NCBI RefSeq assembly: GCF_019649055.1
Contig: NW_026570225.1
Span: 2,666,001-2,730,000 of the forward strand
Length of the DNA stretch: 64,000 nucleotides
Source: Paramacrobiotus metropolitanus
Lineage: Eukaryota > Tardigrada > Eutardigrada > Parachela > Macrobiotidae
Reading direction: 5' to 3'
Position 1 is the first letter of the stretch, and each line of letters starts with the position of its first letter. Below the pieces are notes generated by a model that ran no database searches, was not told the origin of the DNA, and saw only the letters and a program-made list of their open reading frames with translations. Below are positions 34,762 to 46,500 of the stretch, piece after piece. Made by a program: the position numbers and the translations under genes.

Positions 34762-36915
34762 ATGATTGCACCATCCACCGTTTCGGTCGCCTCTAATCGC
34801 GATGATGCGAGCAAAGCAGAATCCTTTCCCCTCAATGCTGCTTCCAATGGAGAAGCTAAGGGTCCGGGACGGCGGCTCTCTTTCAACCAGAGCGTCAGCC
34901 AGATGTCGTCCTCGGGCAGTCGGACACGCGTCAATCTCAGCCAGCGACCACAGCGGCAGAGTAGCGTTCTGTACAAAACTAGTCAGCAGTTTCTGGAACT
35001 ACCTCAGATTCCAGAGGTGGATTTCGTGGATCGCTTTCAATCACAACGAGCTAGTTTTGACTTGGCTTCCCTTCGAGAGATAATATTCATCATTAACTGC
35101 GTTGGACTCACTGTGGCTGTGGCTGATTTTGCCATTCAGGCAGTTGGTAAGTGACAGGCAAGTCAAAGTGGCAATTTGCAAAGCCAAAGGCAGTCATGAA
35201 GTATACATTATTTAATCTTAATAATTTTAAAAAAATTAATATGATTTCCTCATAATATAACTGCTTGATTAAGGATATACTAGTTTAATGAAATCTGAAG
35301 ATTGTGATTTCAAGCTGAAACTTCAGTTTCATGATTCAAGTCCAACTGCTCACCTATACAATCAAACCATGATAACCGTTTTTTCCTTATTAGTTTCATA
35401 CCAACTAAAGTAGCCGTCTCGTACACGGACCACGGGACGGCTATTGCTTCAGCCATTTGTACTGCCGCATTTTGCCCAAATTGTGTAATGTGAATCACTT
35501 GTAGATCGATCATCGCATCGATATAACTTAAAATTAATAAGTAAATAAATTCAATTCGTTTACGGTACAGTTGCGTTTTAGCTTGCGGTACGGTACTCGT
35601 GCTCACACAGTCTGTTAGTAAACAGTTAAACTGCTTAATTTAAACTTTTACGGTTTAACCGGTTTAACTTAAACCGTTAAAGTTTCGAAGTACTACATAA
35701 GTGCGACTATAACCCCACAAAAGCATTCATAAGCGCCGCATTAACTCTGCAGTCTTGAATGTTATAGTGCGTTCGGGATCGAAAATGTTTCTTTTTATTT
35801 TGGGCAGCGCATTCCCATAAATCATTGCGATACGAATGGGGAATAGGATTTTGGGGAGGAACGGGTTGTTTTGTGCATTCCGTCGTTGGAGGTTTGACCT
35901 TGGCGCGACGGCTTCGTTTGCTTTTGCGCTGCAGAATCGCCAAATTATATTTTGGAATCAGCGCTTGTTTGGGCGGCATTGGTGTGGCAGAATTGACATG
36001 CTCGGTGTTGGTGTATAACCAGGCAGCGGATTTCATCACAGCTCCGGATTATCAGCCGGGTAGGTGCCTAGTGTGAGTGGCAACAAATGCCAAGGATTAA
36101 GCTAGCTTTCCGGCCATCCAACACCATAATTTATTTAAGATGCGCCGGCGTCGTTAAAATTTGCTTGATTAAGTCTACTAGGGTGAATCAGTTTTGACAA
36201 GGTCAAACTGCTGACAGCCACGCATGTCGACGTTCATGCCGCGTTAACGCATTAATCATTGCAATCTGCCATTCCGGCGTTCCCGCTCCACTCCCAGATA
36301 TAATATAAAGATAGATATTTCTTTTTAAAGTATGTGTTTTTGCATGGCAGTGCGAGGATTTTTGAATTACCTATGGAACTTACTTGTTTGGTTTACCCTA
36401 CTAAAATATTCTGGAATTTTGACAAATATGCAGAAATAATGTTTAATACTTTTATTAATATTTCTTGCCATATTCAGTTTTCTGGAATATTTTAAAAAAT
36501 TATTAAGTTAAAAATTTGAAAATTAGGTTAGCAGCCTGGTCTGATTATTTCTGGAGTTGCCATCTAAAGTAGTCTGAATTTCCGTGTTTTGATATTTTAG
36601 CTGCTCGACATCTTTTAGGGTCGGCATTTATAACTATATTTTTCAGATCGTGACCAGAGCGCGAAAACGATGGAGATCTCCGTATTTAATTCCCTGTTAG
36701 CTGCATCGGGTCTCGTGGGAATATTAATGGCCATCTTCGCGGTAGTTGTTACGCTGCAGCGTTTAAATATTGAACTGAAGATTGCTCAGAGCTTCAACAA
36801 CCTAACGAACCTAGTCAGTCGTCGGCCGAGTGCCATTCCATCCACCACTGAGCGACCGGAAAGGGATGGAGTGGCCATTAAGCCAGCTGATGCCGATAAC
36901 GCTGCAGTCACATGA
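34762..36915 (+). CDS. Four-pass membrane protein of unknown family
   Basis: Exons 34762-35146, 35808-36059 and 36647-36915 join in phase (donors GTAAGT and GTAGGT; acceptors with pyrimidine tracts) to give 301 residues. The first about 105 residues are hydrophilic, Ser/Arg-rich and cytosolic in character. Four hydrophobic segments follow: IIFIINCVGLTVAVADFAI (about 111-130), GIGFWGGTGCFVHSVVGG (about 141-160), a third through FGISACLGGIGVAELTCSVLVY (about 180-203) and LLAASGLVGILMAIFAVVV (about 230-250). A Ser/Thr/Pro-rich tail of about 50 residues ends the protein. The pattern (N and C termini inside, small loops, glycine-rich TM2 and TM3) resembles MARVEL, MS4A/CD20 or other tetraspan families, but I see no CCG motif of true tetraspanins and do not recognise the family. 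A competing antisense ORF (34578-34976) has no motif. Confidence 0.6.
35642..35685. repeat. 17-bp near-perfect inverted repeat in tetraspan intron 1
   Basis: 35642-35658 and the reverse complement of 35669-35685 match at 16 of 17 bases, separated by 10 bases that themselves repeat part of the arm (GGTTTAA). The arms are A/T-rich with an ACGGTTTAA core. It is in an intron and could form a stable hairpin. Confidence 0.55.
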
Positions 36916-38166
36916 GACAACGCAGCCAACCGACGCTGCACATGGAGAAGTTGTAACTTAATTGCTGAGTAAATCAGCACGTCCTTCGTCTTTACTGATA
37001 CTCACGGCATATGTCGAGTGGTTTTTGACCATGTCGCTTCAGTTGCATGAATTCCTTTCTGTTATCTCCAGAGTCCGGTAAAAAGAGATTTATTTTATGT
37101 GGTGATTTATGCAGAGCACTTTTCTAAATCAAAAGGTTTTCTCTCGGTGATGTATTTGTGATCATCTATTTTTTGTCCGTGTATGTTGAAGCTGATATTT
37201 TGTAAGAAGACTGACTTCAGATATTGGTTACGTTTTTATACGGTCGCAAATTTTTGATGCGGATCATCTGATTTTAAATTATTGGAGCTGATTAGCGTAT
37301 AATAATTTAATAACGGCAGTACTGTTAAAACCCGAATTTGCCAGCTGAACCGCCGCTGACAGACTGAAAGAAACAGTAATTATGGCGCATTATGCCGGAC
37401 TTGAAACGAAAAGATTGAAAATGAATACTCTAGCATTCAGTTCGCTTGAAATTCGTAAATACCAAACATTATTTCTTCAACTTTGTAGCCACGTGAAAAT
37501 CTTGCGGCTACCGCCTTTGGATTTGTTCTTCGTTTCCAATAAAAAATATAGGTTGCAGTTGTTAGCAATTCGTTGCAATGTGCTTTTTGATGTTCGGAAT
37601 TCCGGTTAGAACTAAGTCGCTGGAGTCAGGACAGAGAATTGCACTCAGTGCAGTAGGTTTCTTACAAACAACTGAAAAAAATAACGATAGTAATCGTTGT
37701 AAGCTGCTGATGGTACAGCAACGCTTTTTAAAAAAAGATAGACAACTGTTTCTAACTTTCTACCAAAATGTCAGTACGTAGCCTCGTATCACGAGAAACG
37801 TACTGGTACTAATAAGTGACTAAATGGCAACGGATTTTTGGGTGGTTTTTTACTGTTTACGTTGCAAGAGTACTTCCCTCGCAGTAGTAATACGAGTTGC
37901 CTGCAATACGAGTACTTCTGCTCCTTGCAAGGAACAGACTGGACATCATTGTCCAACTGGACAATGATAACTCAGTGCTTTTCTTCGCTTTTTGAAGACA
38001 GTGCTGACTGCTGAGTTTCAGTCCTTCAGTACATACTCTTCATTCAGTGCTAGTGCGCTACGTAAGAGTAAACCGCTATGGGACAATTTGACGTTAAACT
38101 GACGTTAAAACTGACGCTGTTTCTAGCGGTTCACGGTATGTAGTACTTACTATTACTAAGCCGAAT
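36916..38166. other. Spacer after the tetraspan gene
   Basis: 3' UTR of the tetraspan gene and non-coding DNA. A perfect 10-bp stem with an AACT loop lies at 37945-37968. ORFs at 37382-37781 (+) have no recognisable content. Confidence 0.4.
37945..37968. repeat. Perfect 10-bp hairpin (AACT loop)
   Basis: ATCATTGTCC, a four-base loop and GGACAATGAT. It is in a spacer between convergent genes and could be a structural element of a 3' end or chance. Confidence 0.5.
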
Positions 38167-38535
38167 TTACCATTTCTCCAACCAAGATAATTCAGACATT
38201 CGGGAATCTTCCAACGCCTGTGTAGGTTTTTTGTGCATAATGCGCAGTAGATAACGACGGGTAACGTGTGTCATCACAATCCGAGGATATCTGCGCTCCG
38301 AATGGTCAAAACAACCATACGGCACGTATTCAAGATACCGCGCTGCACAGCTCCGTTTTTTTAAAAACCCGTGCCTATCTCTATGAATCATAACCCAGCG
38401 CGCGATAACGCGCTGCACTAGCCGTATACCAGCCTCCGAGAAAAGATGTCTGAATTTTCGTAATCTTGGTTTTGGAGCAACTGCGGCATCATGTCGACAA
38501 GGCTCTGGTCGGGGGCTGTGCGAAGCGAAAGCCAT
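38167..38535 (-). CDS. Hypothetical basic protein, 122 residues
   Basis: A single open frame runs from a true ATG at 38535 to a TAA at 38167. The product is basic, rich in Arg, His and Tyr (RYLEYVPYGCFDHSERRYPR, then THVTRRYLLRIM) and ends SELSWLEKW. It has no signal peptide, no membrane segment and no motif I recognise. The base composition is richer in GC than the flanks. It lies on the same strand as ANKRD13, starting 398 bp after that gene's stop and about 50 bp beyond a likely ANKRD13 poly(A) signal, so it could be a separate intronless gene or a chance ORF. One long ORF in a spacer is modest evidence only. Confidence 0.35.
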   Translation of the reverse strand: MAFASHSPRPEPCRHDAAVAPKPRLRKFRHLFSEAGIRLVQRVIARWVMIHRDRHGFLKKRSCAARYLEYVPYGCFDHSERRYPRIVMTHVTRRYLLRIMHKKPTQALEDSRMSELSWLEKW

Positions 38536-38586
38536 CCGTTCCTAATACAATACTTTTAACGAATAATTTCAAAATTAAAAATTAAC

Positions 38587-38592
38587 TTTATT
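38587..38592 (-). terminator. Candidate poly(A) signal of the ANKRD13-like gene
   Basis: AATAAA on the minus strand about 340 bp after the ANKRD13 stop, in a T-rich (plus-strand) patch with a second overlapping near-copy. The 122-codon ORF begins just beyond it. Confidence 0.4.
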
Positions 38593-38932
38593 TTATTTTT
38601 TGCGCACAATATGTACATTTATTTGAATCTGGTCTCTTTGAAAACTTTTTTCGTTGTGAACACGTCGTCGTGTAAAACTGTATCGGTTAACTCCGAAAAA
38701 ACTTAAATCATATTATCGCAATAATTTTGTCTGCAGCACTTCCAACATTACTTACAGTTCCATGGCAATTTCAGGTCCAAACCTTGTATCACCGGGAAAA
38801 AATTTAACACTAAAAAGAATAAGCTGTCCGGCTGCTTCAGCATAAAGAAGCCGTCGAAATTAACAACAAATACGAAATCAACTTCCCCAATATCGCTCGA
38901 GCGAGTGTAAATGTTACAAGTACTACTCCTTT

Positions 38933-41900
38933 TTATCTTTCTTCCAACGAGCGTCGTAAAGCTTCCTCGAGCTGCACAGTTTCTTCCTCCTCGCGCTTCT
39001 TGCGTTCAGTCATTTCTTTTTCGGAAAGCCGCAAAGCGGCATCTATATCTTGCTCGGTTTCTCCTTTCGTCTGGGCTGATTTTGGCCTGTTTTGTCTTTG
39101 GCCTTCCCTGTTACATCAACCACAATTATGGACAATATAAGAGCAATAAAAGCAGAAAAACATTTAAAAACTAAGCAACAAAATATTTAGCACCGAATGG
39201 CCATATTTTTGTGAGTGACTAATCCCGAATCATGTCAGTTTTAAAATTTTAGTACTTACTACAGTATGTCTAACGGTAAATCAAGATAAAATTCACGTGC
39301 GCTGTTTATTTACAACATAGTTCTTTCACCTAAAACCGTTCATTTCGTGTTCCGATCCATTCTGCAGGGCTTGACTTAATTCCTGCATTTGGCTTTCAGA
39401 GAAAGCCAATTCTCCAGGCAGCGCGTCACTGAATTCCCCATCCATTTCCGGATCGTCGTCGAACAACAGATCATCTTGCCACCAACCCTCTTCCGCCGAT
39501 ATCTCATAATCAGCCGGAATCTCAAAAACCGCATCAGCGATATCACAGGTCGCTTCCGCTTCATTTTCTCCTTCGGCAAACATAACGTTGTCCACTGGTT
39601 GACTAGCGCCGAATATGTTATCGAATGTAATCCGCACGGTTATCACATGAAAAAATGGAATCTCTGCAAAATAAGAAGTTAACAATCATTCACGCATACA
39701 TAATCTGGTAACCGAAAACGATAAAAATCCACAGATCAAGCATGAAAATTCGTATACTGGTCAGACTATTTATCATACCATTCGCGCACGATAATCCACA
39801 CATTATACGAGCATTCATACAGAGCACCTGAGCACCATATTGAACATATTTCGAGGTGTCAAAGGTAAGTATGTCAAAGGTGAATTATTAAAACTAAGAA
39901 AATGACCCTTCCAGTTATTCTGAACGGCTTACAGAGTTGGAATGTGAAATAAAATGCTATCTCTTACTGAAATTAAAAGAAACTAACTAAATATTCAAAT
40001 TAGATAGGAGATACAGCGTAAAAATTCTTTCACGCACCTATTTTCACCGGGAATCCGGTGGGCAAGTGAAGACTAATAAAGTCCCTCAGTTTGGCAAAAT
40101 GGATATTTGTGGCCGCCATCATATCAATGATCGGCAGAACTTGCTGGCGCAATGAAAGAGGATAATCATCACATAACCACATATTAGCTCTGAAGGTTTT
40201 AGACCGCTTGGACATCTGCTTGGGTCGGCCAATATCCCGTTCATCCAGGGACACTCGGGTATCGAAATATTCTTCCATTGTTATTCCGCCTGAATCCTAA
40301 AAGTATTAAATTTACCGCATTGGAATACTTTTCAATAGCTGTATCCGATAATTACACCCAGTTGCAGCAGCGACAAAGAATAAACACCAACCAAAAATCC
40401 GCGAAACTAACCATAGCTGGCATCGCAGCAGATCCTTCTTGCTCCACATTGTTCTCGTTCTCACGGACGGAACTGATTATACCGTTTAACGGATGATTAG
40501 CCGCTTGGTCCCTCAATTTTTTCTGTACATAAAGAAATAAGCATGAAAATATGAAGATGGATGGCATTTCTTGGCTTCTGCCGAGTGTCTGAGGTTAACG
40601 TTAATACAATCCACTATTTTACAATACATCCAGTGGTCACAAAATCGTACACAATTTTCCACCATTACTTTAGTAACCCCAAAACGCCCGCAATAATGAT
40701 ATGATACTTCTCATGAAAATCATATCAAACTTACGATATCCTTGTCACTGAGATGCTCCGTTCTAGAGCGTGTGACAAAGGTCACATTGCTGGCGGCGAA
40801 CACTTTACAGTTGTATCCGCTGACCATTTCGCTTTTGTCGCTCCGCCATAGCAGTCCACTTCTGACTCGATCAAACTGGATCTTCTTCGGATCTAATGTC
40901 GTCAGCATCACGGGTGTGCGCATGCGCTGAGCCAGTACTGCCTCAGACGGAGCAGTCATTGGGCGGCCGGTTCCCTCGGTCCCTTCCGCGCCCAGCCGAC
41001 TGCTCTCCGTCCTGACGACCTTGGCATCATGGTCGATCTCGTGAAACGACATCTGCCCGTCCTTCTCCGTGAAGAGGAACGAACGCAGACCGCGAATCCA
41101 CGACATATTCTCAAAGCCAACCAATGTTGTGTCCAAACGCACACTGGCGCCTTTCTGAAATATTAGAACAAACCAATACATTTCCGAGCCCAATAATCGA
41201 AAAAACCATTCCAAATCAGTTTTCCCTCTAGTCTAACACAAAGCTCTCATTAAATCCGGTAAGTTGATATAAATAATGCTTCCCAATATTAACAATAATC
41301 ACAGAAATTAGAAATAAAATATATGAAAAGCCAAACAATTTTTGCTAGCATATTTACAGTTTTCACTATGTAAAATCCAAATGCGGATTAAGGGCAACTG
41401 AACCAACTTTATAGATTCGGCAGGTGTCAGAGGGGCACAAACGCGCCACAAAAGGAATCCAGGAAGCGAACTCCCACTTCATCTCCACGTAGAAGTCGGG
41501 CACGCTGCGTAATCCTTCGAGCAGCTTCTCATCCAGATTACTCAACACCTTTTGCCGCTCGGCGTCCCGGTGCTGCAGCACCAGCGACAGCAACTGCACA
41601 TCACCCGTGCAGGTGGCTTCGTGCACCGCCGACCAGGCATTGAACGTCTCGGGCGGTTCATCGGCCAGCTCTTCCGTTCCCAGCGGAGCCATATAACGCA
41701 ACCGGACACCGGCCGAGGCTCCGTGCTCCAACAGCATCTTAGCGCATTCGTAATGGTCCAGACACACGGCCAGCAAGAGCGCTGTGCGCCCGCGTGGATC
41801 AACACTCTCCAGATCGACATCCGCTGGTAAGTCCGCGATGTTCTCCTACAAATCTCACAGTCTGTCGTGTCGTTTGGGCCCATAGCATCTAGTGGTAATT

Positions 41901-42433
41901 ATTGCCCACGGATCGACGCTGTTTCTATTGTAATACTGTTTACTGCTAACCTCGAATTACTGTTTTACAGAAAAGCGTTGCTATTTCTTGTTGGTAGCAG
42001 TTTATGAGTGAATCAATAAGTGTCATAAGAAAAGTTTTGAACTCTCAGGAAAGGCCTAGAATTAGAAATAAAATCTCAACAACTGAAGTTGTGATCTGTG
42101 ACGAAGATTCACGTGTACGCAGTTAAAAACCACAGTCATCGCATCGACAACAACAGCGCAATATACCTGGCTGCTGGCAGAGTAAGTTCGCTCCACACCT
42201 CCCAAACGACGCTCTTGTATCTGCGTGATCAGTTGTTTCAACAGCGTCAAATCATTGCGCCAAACAGCCACATGCAGCGGAAACGCCGTCCAGCCAGAGG
42301 GCTCCTGACTGGCCAGACTGGCAGTGTGCGACTCAGTGGATTTGGAGCTGATCAGCGTTGTGCGACTGGCGGAATCGCTGACTCCCTCGCCACTGGAAGA
42401 CTTGTGAGAATGAGGGCGTTTATGTTTAGGCAT
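38933..42433 (-). CDS. ANKRD13: ANKRD13-like ankyrin-repeat protein with ubiquitin-interacting motifs
   Basis: Seven exons: 42433-42167, 41845-41408, 41154-40735, 40522-40412, 40296-40038, 39663-39330, 39107-38933. They join in phase to give 667 residues. After a Ser-rich N terminus come ankyrin repeats (FPLHVAVWRNDLTLLKQL, DPRGRTALLLAVCLDHYECA, NAWSAVHEATCTGD). The ANKRD13 core domain follows (DFYVEMKWEFASWIPFV, GFENMSWIRGLRSFLF, DERDIGRPK, FPVKIEIPFFHV). The last exon holds two ubiquitin-interacting motifs, around DIDAALRLSEKE and QLEEALRRSLEE. Mammalian ANKRD13A/B/D bind Lys63-linked ubiquitin on internalising receptors such as EGFR at the plasma membrane and endosomes. If the last intron were kept, translation would stop at once (AGG TGA) and the UIMs would be lost. 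Assignment to one of the vertebrate paralogues is not possible by eye. Confidence 0.92.
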
Positions 42434-43519
42434 TGTGTAGTCCCCGTATTAACACCTTAGCGGCTCAAAACCACAAATGGATTTCCAATCCCGATAACAA
42501 GCTCAAGACAACCAGATCACAGATGTGATAATAATCAATCACGGGAAAACCCTGATTTATTAAAAATGAAGAATAGTTTAGGGGAATTCCACTATGCGAG
42601 CCACACTAAAACGCAAGGCAGCAATCTGGAAGAGATCCCCACAAACTCCAAAATCCCATGGTGACGGTCGTCCAAGGGAATAATCACTGAACGAATCAGA
42701 TCCAGTAGCCAACGGGAAAAGTAAGTACCGTTTAGTTCTTCATAGGGTTGATCAGCTGTCCCGCAGGCACAACACGTTAGCAGTGTAGTGATCGCTGATA
42801 CAGACAGCGTTACCAATGAATGAATGAAAGACCTAAATGCTGAATTGTCTATTATTACTAATCAGAATTAACTCAAACAACAGAAGTAATAAACTTATAC
42901 CCCAAGGACATATTTCAATCTCCTTATTGTGGAGATTCAATTTTTCGCACGAAGGTTGATAGACCCGACTCACTCGAGCTGCACGTCTGTGCGTCACAGG
43001 CTGGTGTACTGGGTGTTCATTTAATCCACTGCATTTTGTTTTGTTTCTTTAATGAACATTTTTTTCAAGGATGGTATGAATTGACAACCAATAATTTGTC
43101 CAGATGCTTTGTGAATGCGGGATAAGTCCTTAGTTAAATTCCAGCCGTTCACCCAATTCTGCAACAAGGCTTACACTGTGCAGCAGTACTTACCTTTCAT
43201 GAATTTCATTGTTTGCGCAGTAAGGCCGAAATTGCTTGTACATAAATGGTAAATACCCGGTAATTGCTAATTTCAGTGACGAGCATACATATGTCGAAGA
43301 CTTTTTTCAATTTATCGTGGTGAGTAATTACCAGCACTTCACTTTTATCGTTCTAAATTACGGTACAATTTATTATAAGGTTAAAAAAGTAATGGACTGA
43401 ATAGCTTCAGTAAATAAATCAGAATCAATAACAGTGGTGCTCATTGTCGTACTAATGCATGAAAAGAAGATTATTCCCAGTAAAAAGCACAAATCAGACG
43501 AATCGCCCATAAAACGTAT
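42434..43519. other. Spacer between ANKRD13 and UBR4 with a weak ORF
   Basis: The UBR4 3' UTR and the ANKRD13 promoter lie here. A minus-strand frame at 42592-42835 follows a plausible acceptor (CATTTAG) and codes for a hydrophobic peptide with an N-terminal leader-like stretch (TLSVSAITTLLTCCACGTA). It lacks an ATG, and no upstream exon is evident. Confidence 0.35.
43369..43374 (-). terminator. Candidate poly(A) signal of UBR4
   Basis: AATAAA on the minus strand about 150 bp downstream of the UBR4 stop codon. Confidence 0.45.
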
Positions 43520-46500
43520 CTATGCTGTTTCTTGAGGCGTCAAAGCCGACGCAATGAAAGCATGGGGATCGGTTATCACATCCAGCAGGTGCAGAATATC
43601 CATGACTTCCGCCGCCGACGTGGCCGGCAACAGTTCCTCTTCGTAGACTCTCAACACCGCCTCACATCCCTCCATCAGCACCACATCGCCGTGGCGAATG
43701 AAGCCTACCAACCGCTCTGTCCACTCTTCGCCCTCATTCGGCACTTTGGCTAGCATCCGCGAATAAATCAAATCAATCAGGCCGAAGAAGACGAAGCACG
43801 TCTTATATACAGAATACTCCTGCGGCTCATTGCTGGCGATATTGCGTCGTTCGTGGGCATATACCAGTAGCCGCTGGAGAATGGTCAACCGATCCTGGAT
43901 CCATTGTTTTCGTTCGTGCAGAAGAACATACAGCGCCGCGTAATACAACGGTGACTCCGCCAAATGACAGCTTGCACGCCAGCTGGGCGGTCGCATTTTG
44001 AGGAAATTCTGGACAGCGGTACGCTCCTTCGGGACGCTGCGCTGACTGGACATTACGTAGAGTGCTGTGTGGAGAGTGTAAGGGATCAGACGCATGTTAG
44101 AGTCCCGGCCGCCACCCTTGCTATATTCGCTGAACGACCGTTCTTCCGCAAAAATCAGAAGCGCTAACTTCAAATCATGAACCGTCAACGTGTAGCTAAT
44201 TTCCCGAACTCCTATACACCAACAGAAAACTGGGTTAATGACAGATTTCTTCGCTTTCCCAAAAGATATGGGCATGACTGGGACACAGTGAGTACAGCTC
44301 AAATTCTGAACTTTAACGCTAAAAGCAACAATCAGGTTTAAAACAACCTTCGACTGGCCGACAGCAACAAAATTGCCTGCTACCGTTTCTTACCGGTATA
44401 ATCTTGCAGATGTTGATTAAATTTTGCCAAAGCTTGCACATAGCCACTTTCCGACACATCCGGTCCCCACATCGGCAAAATTCCATTGCATTTGGTATTA
44501 GCATTGTGCCAGGAAGCTTTTTCCCATTCCTCCCGTGTGGATTTGATGGCTGCCGAGTGGCACTCGACATGCACACAAGTGAAATGGGTGACCGTCACAC
44601 TGCCCACTGTCTTTGGCGATTTTTGCTCCAGTTCCTCCACATTTTGCCGTCGGGTGAACGTATAAACACCCAGTACTTTATCTGGCTTGAAACGATAGCC
44701 CTCACGGCAGATACAACAGTGCAAGCCTTTGTCATCTCCCAGATCTTCTAAGCCCTTAACGGCAGGTTTCGTAATGACAATTTCACCCTTGTCGTTTGTT
44801 TTCATACCCATAGCACCCAACTGGCGGGCTCGCATGGCCATGGCCAGGCGTTTCTTTTCGGCTTTGGTCTGGTCACGAATTTGTTCGATACGTTCGCGGA
44901 CTGCTTGGTTTTCTTTCATGACTTCCATTAAATTTTCAGCCAATACCGATAACGGCGTACTGACATGTTCCAATCGATGAATACCGGGCACACACTCTCG
45001 ACTTAGCAGAACCTGTGTGGTTTCGTGCCCACGGGCCAATCCCGTTAACAATCGCAGAACATACCTGTAAGAATCACCACGTGAAAAACAGAATTACTAG
45101 TCCGATAATAAAGGCATTTTGAAAATGCTCCAATATGAACGAAAACCAGTACCAGATATAAGAACAAATGTCGGTGAAAAAGGGAAATACACTTACTTCA
45201 TCGAATTTTTGTTGACACATCGCTTAAATTCCTGCGATTCTGCGCTGGAGTTAGTTATTATCGCACCATGGGACAAGAAATAATCAACGACTTTCTTAGT
45301 TAACCCAATTCGTATCCACAAATCCTTAAACGAACCCGACACTTCATCCGGTTCCAGCATCTCAATCATGCGGCACAGCGACTCCAGGCTCTTTATTTCT
45401 GCAACAGGTAACTGATCGCCATCCACTCGGGAGAATTCCAGCGCCGGCGTAAAATAATCGACAACAATCTGCATTTTTCCTTCGTTGCAGAAGCACAAGA
45501 ACGGTACGATCCGCAACAACTGCTCGGTAGCCTTGGAATCCACCTCCAGTGTATCCAAAATCTCCAATAAATCCATAACATCCGACTTGGTGCCACAATT
45601 CAGCACAAATTCTTTATATGAATCAGCGGAGAGAGTGGCAGTACCCTCTTTAAAGACAGTCTGCATTATGCCAACCAGCGGATGGGCCAAATTCTGCCGG
45701 GCCTTAACAGTGCTTTTTAGTAAGGCAATGAAGGTGGAGAAGACCTTCCAGTCTCCGGCATGGCTAATCAGAGCCTGGCGATTGATCTTTAGATGAATGG
45801 CGTAGGATAGAACTTTCAAGATGACATCGATCAATGGTCCACCCTGATCCGCCACAGCCGGAGAGGACAATTCCGACAAATGTCCGATTACAGTCTACAA
45901 AAACACACCAATGTAACCACTCGAGCTCCAAAGCTTTGGGAATTTATATTTAAGCTAACCTGAAAACCATCGCCTTCTGTAAGGATACTGGACAGGCGGT
46001 ACACTTCTTCCGGGTCAGCGTTGTTTTGATTACGGTTGCCGAGGTCCTCAATGAATTCCTCTGTCGCATCGCCCATCAAACCGCGAAGACGGTACATGAC
46101 ACGCATCGGCGAACCTTCTGGATTATCTTTCAACCAAAGTCGCTTATACACACTTTTCACTGGTAAATCTAGGGAGATTATCTTTCCGGCAACAAGTAAT
46201 TCCATAGCGGTATCATCATCCAACAATGCCACCAGTTCACAATCCCGGCAAACCTAAATGCCAAAAACATTTATTACCTTTGCTTATAGTGTCACATATT
46301 TTGAACGATGATTACAACACCAGCTACGAAGGCCAACAAAATTTACAGGAGAAGACAGTTCCAGATGTTTACCTTGTTTTTAATATCGCGCATAGACACG
46401 TCCCTTTCGGTCGCACCGAGTTCACTACGCGAGGCGAACGCCGATAAAGGGTATGGATTGCCCTGCATGCGCCCTTGCAAAAAGTCTTCTTGCTGCGGGT

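Noticed and set aside
34578-34976. 132-codon minus-strand ORF over the tetraspan first exon
   Set aside because: It begins with a non-ATG codon and has no motif; the plus strand has a good donor and hydrophobic helices that splice in phase.
35707-36039. 110-codon minus-strand ORF, basic
   Set aside because: It is antisense to tetraspan exon 2 and has no domain or splice partner. I kept the plus-strand model, though I cannot fully exclude it.
39389-39682. 97-codon plus-strand ORF over ANKRD13 exon 6
   Set aside because: Antisense shadow of a conserved coding exon.
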